DNA from: Phlebotomus papatasi
Lineage: Eukaryota; Arthropoda; Insecta; Diptera; Psychodidae
Length of the DNA stretch: 64,000 nt
Direction of reading: 5' to 3'
Assembly: GCF_024763615.1 (NCBI RefSeq)
Contig: NC_077224.1
Location: 1,674,001 to 1,738,000, forward strand
A program made the position numbers and the translations under genes. Of the stretch, positions 45,796 through 56,400 are shown piece after piece; position 1 is the stretch's first letter; the number at the start of each line of letters is the position of its first letter. The notes below the pieces were generated by a model. That model ran no database searches and was not told the origin of the DNA. It was given only the letters and a program-made list of their open reading frames with translations.

Positions 45796-47930
45796 AATGA
45801 TCCATTCTTGGACCGCTTTTGTTCTCTTTATTCATTAATGATTTGCCCTCTGTACTGCGCAATTGTTCATACCATTTGTATGCAGATGATCTTCAAATTT
45901 ATGTTGAAGGTGATCCTTCTGACCCTTTCTCAGCATTTAAATCAATGAATGAAAACTTAGCAAGAATTGAGCACTGGTCCTCCACAAATGGATTGCTTCT
46001 AAATCCCAAAAAGTCGCAGGCCATAATAATCTATAAAAAATCAGCCCATATTTCGCATTACCCTTTATTCCTTCACGGAGAAATCATTCCTTCTGTGTAC
46101 TCGGTCAAAAATCTGGGTATTGTCTCTAACAAGACTTTATCCTGGTCTGATCATGCATCCACCATTTGCCGCAAGGTAAATTACTCTCTTTATACCCTCC
46201 GACGCTACCGGGACATTACACCTTATGGCACACGCTTACTCTTAGCTCGACCACTGATATTGCCATTTTTTACTTATGGAGCAGAGTTGTTCTTCTTGGC
46301 AGACGGTGAGACTATCCGCCGTCTATCCACTTCATTTAATAATTGCATCAGGTACGTTTGTGGGCTGCGGCCCCGTGACCATATCTCAGCTCACCGCAAA
46401 GTTTTAGTGGGATGTGATCTTCCATCACTTTTGCTTATGCGTGCCCTCATTTTTCTACATCGCCTTCACGAGTCTGGGTGTCCTGGATATCTGGCCTCTC
46501 TCATGACTGATGGAGGTTCGGTCAGGGTCAGGGGGCTCATAGTCCCGAAGTGTAATCATGAGTGCTTTAGACGCACTCTGTTTGTTAGAGGTGTAGGGGA
46601 AGTGCTTATAATTTTGGACAGTCTGCATATAAGCATCGATACCCTAAGTTTGAAGTGCCATATTTTCAATACTAATTGACTTTTCTTGTTACTCTCTTTT
46701 CAGAAGGATTGTTTAGAAACTTGGCAAGCTATTTATCATCTCATTTTTACTAAAATTAGTTTTAATACGTTTAAAAATGAATTGATATGTAGAGGTGAAT
46801 TTGACTCTTATTTTGGACAACTTGGTTATTAATTTTTACAACTTGTCTGTAAATTTGGACAGATAATCCGCCTCAACAGGATGCCCATTGTTCTTCATTT
46901 TATGAACCAATCTTACCAAGTCCTCTTCCTGGTCATGTAAGGGAAACGTGGAATGTCACAAGACGCCCAGAAACTTTCCATATCATTTATTAAAGTGAGT
47001 TGACTTCGGTACTCCAAGTACGTGCGGATTCGCTCATTCCCTGCCCTTTCCGGGAGCCTTTCAAGGCATTTCTCACTGCATCTCTTTCGTAGAGATGATG
47101 CTCCTTCATTTCTCCAGGCATTTGTCCAACCTAGTCATCACAAAAGCTAAAACTTCACGAAATTTCGTGAGAAAAACACCTGTCCAAAATAAGAATCATC
47201 ACCTCACTGGTGAATGTCTTAAAAAATTTCCCATTTTTCACACGAAAAATATAATTCACAAGGCAAATCTCACTTCAGGTCAAATGTACAAATCATCAGT
47301 AACGTGAATCAACACAATACTCAATGAATATTCAATAATATCACTCAAAAACAGCGAACAAACTTTGTTAGTACTTCACCAAAACTAAATAAGACTGAAG
47401 TAAGCCACGAAGTTCTGTCATATTTCTCGTAAGCTATTGCTCACACTGAATTTTCAACAAAGCAATTTCAACTCAAATCATATTCAAATTTTAACGTATT
47501 TAGTGTTAAAATATTACAAAAAGAACAAATATTTAGATAGAATTCATTATTCATCAAATATTGGAATAAAAATCCATTATTTTAATCAATTTATTTTTAG
47601 TGTCCAATGTTATCCTCAAAGTGTCCAAAATAAGAAACTGGACAAAATTAGAAGCATTTCCCCTATATTTATACAATTCCCTTACTTCGCATAATCGTCG
47701 ATCACCGGATGCAATTCGGGAGTACATTTGTAACACTCAGAATGAATTTGGTTAGCAACATACTTCTCTTTACTTTTTTTTCTTTCATTTTTGTTCTCTT
47801 TGGTTTCCGTTTTTGTTTTTCTATCCTTTTTCTTATCCTTTTTTCTTTAACTTGCCACAAATTTGTAAGAGGGAATCACCCTATTTTTTGTGGGTTTTAA
47901 ATAAATTGAATTGAATTGAATTGAATTAAA
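45796..47930 (+). mobile_element. 5'-truncated jockey-type non-LTR retrotransposon, TTGAA tail
   Basis: The frame from 45819 encodes the RT palm and thumb: SLFINDLPSVLRNCSYHLYA then DD (catalytic YADD), SKTLSWSDHASTICRKVN-type thumb and RRYRDITPYGTRLLLARPL. A TGA replaces the expected glycine codon of the upstream QGSILGPLLFS motif. At codon 259 of this frame a pogo-type element (46596-47663) interrupts. Beyond it the same frame resumes and ends at TAG 47753-47755. The 3' region closes with a (TTGAA)n tail at 47905-47927. A second copy lies at 51496-52861 on the other strand. Frame otherwise nearly intact, but no endonuclease region, so dead. Confidence 0.88.
46596..47663. mobile_element. Pogo/Tigger-like GGACA-box element, copy 2, nested in retrotransposon
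   Basis: 1068 bp, TA on both sides (46594-46595, 47664-47665). Starts GGGGAAGTGCTTATAATTTT with a GGACA box. The right end, read inward, has TTTTGTCCA then TTTTGGACA 17 bp apart and CACTTTGAGG after. Inverted relative to 17872-18934, with which it is almost collinear. Interior HTH traces as in copy 1. Removing the element and one TA restores the retrotransposon frame. Confidence 0.92.
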
Positions 47931-47984
47931 AGAAATTACGATTTTTATTAGGACCCTAAGTCCTAATTAGGACCCTAAGTCCTT

Positions 47985-49500
47985 CAGACCTATTAGTCTG
48001 ACTTCGTTCTGTGGAGAAGATGCCTCGGTTCAGAAAGAACCCTGGACATCTCTCTACTGGAGATGATTTGTCTCCTCACCCGTGGTGGAGCAATTCCTGC
48101 TAAGGGACAGAGTTTGTCCACCGGAATGCACTAATGAGCCCAAACAGAAGTAGATTTTGATTCTCCAATAGTCTCTTGGATAAAACGTAAATGGAACTCT
48201 ATTTGCACAAAAAGTCGTTGAAGTTCGAGGAATTCAAATTCAATTTCGAATTTTCATACTAAATTTTCGAACAAGGTTGGGAAATTTTATCAAATATCAC
48301 ACTAAAAAGCTGGCAAAAGAGTTACTCAGTGATTATGTAGTGATTAAATACTGGGGCAAGAACAGTAAACGTCGTTGTTCTGCTTTTTTCCCTGACAACA
48401 ATGTGAAGACCGTCACATTTTGACGCTTGAGCACTTCGAAATTCGAACAGTAAGAAAGTCTCTTTTTTGGATCTTCAAATAGATTTTCGAATTTTTTAAG
48501 ATCTACTTCTGTACGGAAAGAATCTCTCCCGTAGTTCAGCTGCGTACTCTACTACGGAGAAAGATAATGCAAGTGCAGAGGTACGCATCAGTTTCGGCTG
48601 AGCTCCCCATTGAGCGTTGACAAGTTTTCGTAGTAAGTTAGTTCTTGTTTTCATCTTGTTTTTAACATTACTGCAGTGAGTCTTGTAAGTGAGAGTTCAA
48701 TCGAGAGTCACTCCAAGGTACTTAGGTGTGAAATTGTGTTTCAGAAGATTCCCCTCCCAACTTACATTCAAGCAAGTCCTGGCCCACTTGTGACGCAGAT
48801 GGAAACAACTTACCTCTGTTTTAGAGATATTTGGCTTTATTTCGTTCTCCTTGTAGAATTTGGAGAATTCCACAAGGTAAGTCTCAAGCTGGGACTCCAC
48901 GCCTTGAAACGTGTTCACCCTAACAGCTAGAGTCAAGTCATCGGCGTACAAGAAGGCTTTGGATGGAGATGGCAGTGGCTGATCATTTGTATAAATATTA
49001 AACAAGATTGGAGCCAAGACACTTTGTGGCAGGCCATTTTTTTGCAGTCTCCATCTGCTTTTCTGGCCACGGAACTCAACAAAGAATCTGCGATTCTCTA
49101 AGAGAACCCCAATCATCCTTGCAAGGCCCTAGTCATTTGTAAGATTGTAGATCTTGGAAAGGAGAATTCTGTGGTTTACTGTGTCAAAGGCTACCGAGAG
49201 GTCAACGAAGGTAACACCTGTGATTTTGCCTTTCTCAAACCCGTCCTCAATGTATTGAGTGAGGTTCAGTACTTGACCAGAGCTGGATTTCTCAGAGCGG
49301 TACCCAGTTTGCTCTCCGATCAGCTTGTCCTCTACGGCAGGTGCAATCCTTTGCAGCAGCATATTTTCGAAAATTTTGAAAGGGTGACATAAAAGAGAAA
49401 TGGGACGATAGCTCCTCGGATCATTGATGTTCTGTCCGAGCTACGGAATTGCGACCACATGGGCTTTTCGCCACTCTTTCGGAATTCTGCGATGACACAA
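47985..49500 (-). pseudogene. Second, unrelated non-LTR retrotransposon (RT palm to C-terminus)
   Basis: Read on the minus strand: PKEWRKAHVVAIP near 49470, DPRSYRPISLLC, then 49362-49129 (LIGEQTGYRSEKSSSGQVLN, VTFVDLSVAFDTVNHRILLS), 49116-48697 (NGLPQSVLAPILFNIYTN, FLYADDLTLAV with catalytic YADD, TPKYLGVTLD), then LLRKLVNAQWGAQPKLMRTS to about 48520. A C-terminal block KLCPLAGIAPPRVRRQIISS lies at 48118-48000. Several frameshifts and stops break the frame. About 330 bp (48190-48520) between thumb and C-terminus look foreign. Clade not certain (CR1/jockey-like). Its 3' end adjoins the TTGAA tail of the previous element. Confidence 0.8.
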
Positions 49501-49830
49501 ACAATGGTTGAAAAGTCTACTTACTTAGTGAACAATACGTCAATTATCTCTGATAATTGGAAATAGGAAAAGTCCAAGGAAAGCCGGGTACTCTGTTGGT
49601 GCGTTCGATGAAGAACTCCGGTGTTAGTGCGTTCGGAGAAGACCGTGAGTAGTATTATCCATATGGGCTTTTCGCCACTCTTTCGGAATTCTGCGATGAC
49701 ACAAGCAATGGTTAAAAAGTCTACCTTACTTAGTGAACAAGTCCAAGGAAAGTCGGGTACTCTGTTGGTGCGTTCGATGAAGAACTCCGGTGTTGGTGCG
49801 TTCGAAAAATACCGTGAGTAGTCAGGTATC
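49461..49830. repeat. Local tandem duplication of retrotransposon sequence
   Basis: GGGCTTTTCGCCACTCTTTC to AGTGAACAA occurs from 49461 and again from 49665. TCCAAGGAAAG(C/T)CGGGTACTCTG to GTGCGTTCG occurs from 49571 and again from 49742. The two copies differ by small indels, so a block of about 170-200 bp was duplicated in tandem after insertion. Confidence 0.75.
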
Positions 49831-50483
49831 ACTCTGGACTGGACCCTCCTAACAAGAAAAGCTTCCGCCCTTCTCCAAGGTCCACAAGTTTCACTACATC
49901 TTTGCTTGATTAACGATACGTCAATTATCTAATTCGAAGTGCAACCTTCCTTAAGTGGTAAATAATAGAAGACGTAGAGTTCTCAACTAGATGCCCAAAG
50001 CCCACGACCCCATTATCGGTAACCGGTTGTAAATGAATGAAATGAATAGAAATGGGATAAATTTGTTTCTAAAATTTGGCACAAAAATTTCTAAAAGAGA
50101 CTGAGTATTCTAATCCGATTCCTCAAAATCTGAAAAAAACACTTTTCAAATCCAAAAAACATTCTGAAAAAAGAAGTTGAATGTTTGCTTAAATCACCCA
50201 ACTGCAGAACCTTTTAAATTTTTGAAAAAAATTCAACAGCAACTTCCTGACAATTCTTGAGTTGCTCACCATCAAAAACACAACAAAATTCTCCCACAAG
50301 GACCTTTGACTTCCGGAGATCCATCGACCAATGCGGGGTCTCAATATTTTTTTCCAATAAAATCTCTCTTAAAATATGTTGCACACAAAAAGGGTGAGAA
50401 CACATGACTTCACAATTGGGGAGTTATGATACTTACAACGTTGGAGAATGAAAATGGAAATAATGGGTGGCCTGTAGCAACTA
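49831..50483 (-). other. Probable 3' UTR/downstream region of the tweety-like gene
   Basis: Follows the stop codon of the last exon (minus strand). AT-rich, no recognised repeat. I could not place the poly(A) site. Confidence 0.4.
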
Positions 50484-53400
50484 TTACAGCTCAGTCACGG
50501 CGTAGTTTGACTCGTCATTGGGATTGATGGAGGTTGGCGTTGTGGCTGGTGGATGAGCCACAGCTGGTGACTTGGTCACATTGCCCTTCTCAGCCTCCGT
50601 GGCAACTGGTAGTGGAGCCTTGGCTGTGCCTCCACTGAGATCACTCGGCAAAGGAGAGAGAATCTTAGGAGGCGGAATGGCCTTGGCATTTGGTGGCAGT
50701 TTCAGCGTTCGTTGTGGATTGCGTGCTGTGGAGACTTTAAGTTCCTCAGCAGAGAGCACCTACGGTAATTGTATTTTTTTTTGTTTTGTTTACATCGTTA
50801 GTGAAAACTCTTCAGAAGACACTTCTTCTTTATGATTTACCTGTTCATCGGTCTTCTTCGGGATCTCCGGGAGGGGACAATTGAGAATAGCCGGTTTCAT
50901 TGGCCCTCCAGTTTTCTGATCGAACCTCCCTCCTTGGCGCATTGTTGAGCACCTGTATATCTGCTTATCCCGCTCAAACAGGGCACTATCCACGACACTA
51001 GAACTAGGAATGGCATCCTCTCTGGCCACAGGACGTCGCATGGTGGCCACGGAGCCCACAGCTAGTGGTTGATGTGGCGGATGATGCTGTATCTGCACCT
51101 GGTGCCCATCAGAATAGTGATGATGATGATGATGGGCATGAGACGAGTTGCCGTGCGGGTCGCCACAGGCGGCTGAATTTCAGTAAAAATCATTCGCCTC
51201 CAGCGTTTTACACTGCTTACTGAGCGTAGCGTACTTCCCATTATTGGGACCCGGCATATTATGTCCTGGACTGTGATTGTGCGATGGTAGCCGACCCAAA
51301 GTATGAGTACCCATAGATCGCATTTGTCCATGATGTGGATGCACATGTTGGTGCACCATCATCTCATGATGCTTCCGACCAGCATGTGCCAATGTATGTG
51401 ATCCACTGATGGCCGGTGGTCTACAAAATTATCAAAACAAACGAACGCACTGCTTTATGTGAAATTGATGAATATTTCCTATACTGTACAGATCTATTCA
51501 ATTCAATTCAATTCATTTATTCATCACAAAAAATAGGTTGTTTCCCTCTTACAACTTTGTGGCAGATGAAGGATGAAAAAATGCAAAAAAAATAGTCAGT
51601 GAAAAAAAAGATTTTGGAAAAATAATAAAAAAAATAGTTAAAAAAAGAAAAATTGTTAAGATTCAAAGAACTACTCAGATGAGTTCAGGAAATGCTCCTT
51701 TATGGCAGCAACCGATCGTCTCGTAAGAGGAGGAAGGGAGTTATACAGGTAGACTTCCCAGGTTGTACAGGTAGACCGTCCGTCAAGAGGGCCGCTAGAT
51801 ATTCAGGACACCGCAACACAAGAAACCGACAAATGAACGTGAGGGCTCGCATTTGCAAGTGTGAAGGTAGGTCACACCCGACAAACACATCCCTATCCGA
51901 GGAAATGTGATCACGAGGTTTAAGCCAACAGATATACCTGATACAATTGTTGAAGGTGTCACCGAGAGTCTGCGCATCGATTCTGCGTCCGTTAAAAAAA
52001 AACAACTCGGCTCCATAATTGAAAAAAGGGAGCAAAAGTGCTCTGGCCAAAAGCAGCCGTGTGTCACGGGGTGTGATGTCCCGGTAGCGCCTAAGCGTAT
52101 AAAGAGAGTAATTGACCTTACGGCAAATAGAAGACACATGATCTGACCAAGACAGATTTGTATTGAAGCTGATTCCTAAGTTTTTCACCTGCTCACAAAA
52201 AGGAATGACTTCTCCATGAAGAATCAGAAGATAAGGAGTAATGTGAACAGATTTTTTATAAATGAGTATAGCCTACGACTTTTTAGGGTCTAGAAGTAAT
52301 CCATTGGAGATTGACCAGTGCTCAATTTTTGAGAGATTCTCATTCATTATTCGAAACGCTGATGAAGGGTCTGAGGGATCACCCTCAACATAAATTTGGA
52401 GGTCATCCGCATAAAGGTGATAGGAACAGCTGCGCAGGACAGAGGGTAAATCATTGATGAAAAGAGAAAAAAGAAGAGGCCCAAGGATAGAGCCTTGAGC
52501 AATGCCCTTGGACAAGAAGGCAGGTGGAGACATTTCGTCTCGAAAGTTCACAACTTGAGATCGACCATTAAGATATGATTTGAAAAGGGTGACTGCAGAT
52601 GAAGAGAGCCCGAAAAAGTTGAAAAGTTTAACAGACCAGATCATGCGGAAGGCTATCAAAGGCTTTCGTAAAGTCAAGCAGCACCAATATGACAAAACGA
52701 TTTCGGTCAATGGCTGCCGAGATATCATGATTAACTTTTAAAAGAGCTAACACAGTGCTGTGACCCTTTCGGAAGCCCGATTGTAGATCACATAGCATCT
52801 TGCCATCATCCAAATATTGAGTCAACTGCTCATGCAGTAGAAACTCAAAAACCTTTGATAAAACCTATTACTCTGGTCTCTGCCATAGCCAAAATTCTGG
52901 AGAGAATAGTGTACGAGCGAATCAAGGGTTCGAAAGAATTTGGATTGCGTGAGGGACTTGCATGATTTCCTTGATTGCTTCCCTACGATGTACATGTTGA
53001 CCAATTTCATTGATACCACGAAGGCATTTGACTGATGAGCTTTTAAGCAAACTGGAGGAAGCTGGTTTTCGGGATGGGTCATTGGATTGGGTAAGGTCGT
53101 ATCTAACCCTGGGGCCAGTGGCGTACCTAGGTACTTATGCGCGGGGTGCGGTTGTACCTCGAAGGCGTCCTTATCATGGCAAAATTGTTCGATAGGGGGG
53201 GTAGAAGGTCACACATCGAAAACAGAAGCATTACAAAAACCAGATATTTAACCTATCGAATGATTGCATAAGTTCGTGGGATTTTTTCACGCAGGGCGTT
53301 AAGGGATACCCCCTTGTTTCACTTATAATGCCTTACATCCCTCTAATGCCAAGTATCCTTCAAATAAGTCGAGATGTCCTTTGAAGAACTCTTCCAAAAT

Positions 53401-56400
53401 GCGGAACAAAAAGTTGCATTTGTAGCTTTTAGTATTAGGCCAATTTGGAAAAGTTTAACTTTAAGTGATGGACTTTCAGGGAAAAGCATTTTGGGCGTTT
53501 ATTTAGAGATTATGTTCTTGCTCTCAGAATGATTGAAAGGTGTTTTGGAAAATTTTGAAATAGAGATTTATCATTCGAAACATCAACTCCATTTTGAACG
53601 GTCTCTTACATTGATAGCAATATTGTAAGTGTCCTAGTGAAAGAAAAAAAAATTGTGGATAACAATTGAATAGATTGTTAAGATGTTGGACAATAATAAT
53701 TCGATCGTATTTCGCTATTTAGAAAAGCTTTGATATGTTAAAAAGACCGATACATGGATGCTACATCTTTTGACTGAAAGGAATAAGGGAAACCGTATGA
53801 ATGTAGGAAATGTAGCCATTTTTCTCTTGATATTCTGTGATGAAGCAACTTTTCTGGATCAATTGGTGACAGGTGACGATAAATGGATCTAATAAAACAA
53901 TATATAGTGGAAAGGGTCCTGGAAAAACAGCCAACCTTCCTGCAAAAGCTAATTTGCATAAATTACAAATTTGATGTGATTCCAGGGAAATTAATCACTT
54001 TGAGCTACTCCAACGTGATGAAGCAATCATAGAAAATAAGCACTAGGACTAATTCATTAGATTCAACGCGGTTTCTTACTAAAAACGTCCGATTTTGCCC
54101 AAAAAAAGGGTGTAATCTTCCAAAATATCAGCACTAAATCGTGCCTCTAATACAGACGCTGCCAAAATTACAGGAGTTGTAATAGGAAATTCTCCAGAAC
54201 CTAGAATATTCTTCATATATTGACTCTTCAGATTATCATTTGTTCCAATTTTTACCGAATAGTTTAGTGTGGAAAAATGTGGATTCATTGGAAGCTGCTT
54301 ATATTCTCTTCAATATTGAAGTTGTATTTCAATGTCACTTTGAAATGTTATTATTGCAATAATTTGCCTAGTGTGTAGACAGCTTAATAGCCTCTACACA
54401 CTAGAGAAATTTATGTCCATATTGAAAAGTTTTTCCTTCACAAGCGTAGGGAAACTGCTTCAATATGGACATAAATTTCTCTAGTGTATAGAGGCCATAA
54501 GTCTCTAAATTTTTGGGCTTAGCCACAACCCGATCTGTTCAGACCATGACTTAAGTGCTAAGTGTCATCCATAAGTCTCTAGTCTGAAATTCGTATAAGC
54601 GTAATCAAAATAATGATCAAATGGCATTTCCATCAGTTTCTGACTAATCCGTCTCTCGGATTCAGCCGAGAAACGACTTAGTTAGTGAGAAACTGATGGG
54701 AATTTAGTCAGTATTATTTTGATAGCAATGATTAAGCGGTTTCTCGGCTTAAGTCGTCGAACTTTCTATGAAACTGAAGTGATAGGGAATCAAACAGCTA
54801 GTATATGGCGTATCCAACTCCCTCTGCTGGTAACCCTGCGAAGCTGACGTTAGGTTACAAAATATACAAACTGGAAAGGGATTTTTCATCATTTTAGAGG
54901 TTGGTCTCGACCATAAGACGGCGATGGCCGCACGGAGTAAGAAGAGATGAAATAAAATTGTGTTCTTATCCATTCTATTCTAATTACAAAGGTATTAAAT
55001 CATCGAAATATCAAGGAATCGTATTGCTTTCCCTTGTAGAGTAGAGTTTGCTTAATAATTCATTTACCAAAAAGAATATTAATTAACCCAAATTAAAATG
55101 TTTGTATCTGAAATCCCATAAAATATTATAGATTTAACTATTAACTGAAACAGAACAGACATATTCCTTTCCACGCAAACTCCATCAAAACCGTCGCTTA
55201 GTAAATAATTAATCAGGCATGTTTTATAAATTAATAAACACACACTCACCCATTGTGATTCCGAGGCAATGTTCTGGCCATAGTTTGATGATTCTGCGGT
55301 GGCTGATGAGAAATGTAGGATGGTTCCTCCACCTGAGAGTAGTCATTTCTATTGGGAGAAAGATAATAACATTCGAGTGCTAAAAGTTCGCAAAAAGGGT
55401 CCAGTAGCGATGCCTCAACTCACCGTTTCCGTATGTAGATCCAAGTGTGAGAGTCCACCCAGACCATCACAGTGAGCAGAATGGCAGCAATAAAACTGGC
55501 AATGAGCATGAGAACCAACCCCAAGAGACCACCCTCGCACAGTCCACGAGCTGCCGTTAAGTAGTTAAAATGAATGGCTTTGCAATCCACCAAAGCTGTG
55601 AGTTGCGTGAGGAGACGTTCACTCAAATTCAGATCAGCCGAGACAGCTCCCAACTTCGGCTGAAGCCCCGCTGACTTAAACAGGACCAAAGAAACTTTGG
55701 ACACTGTAGACATAGCTGTTCGTGCATTATTTATGGCATTTTGGGATTCTCGCAGTCTCTGTGTGAAGGGATTTGAGCGAACACTCTCACACTGTGTATA
55801 GTAGAGCAAAACATCCGTTGGCATCTCACTTGGTGCCTCTGAGGCCAAATACTCAGCTGGATCAATGCACAAATCCCCAACTGCCACAGAACTGGACAGA
55901 TAGAGTCCTGACATGAGCCAGGATCCAGTCACTGCTAACAATCCGCAAACACTGAACAGAATCAGAGCACAACGAGAATGCCTGGCAACTCCAACCAAGA
56001 GCACAGCACAGAGCACCAGTAAGAGTGCTAGGATAGCCACAGTTCCTGGCCATCGAATCAACTCCCACTGATCCCCAGTATTGAGAAAATTAGACATAAC
56101 GATGCCCATTAAAGGACGACGAATATCTCCGGCAGCATTAATGGCAATTGTAACATTGCCCTGAACAACATTGAGAGCCAAGATTAACTGTGACAGAGCA
56201 GTCTGATTGGAAGCTGGCTGATCAAATATATCTGCCAATTCCACCAATTGTGGTCGAATCTTCATAGCCAGTGTATTCTCCAGAATGTGAGTCTGCAAAA
56301 TGCAAACATAATTCTCCTAGATTTCCTTCCCTGTGCCCGCATTATCAACTTAACTCTTTTGTCTCTTTTGGGACTCTGAGTACCCAAAGAAGCATATGAA

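Noticed and set aside
50572..50835. 87-codon plus-strand frame
   Set aside because: Antisense shadow of the last tweety exon.
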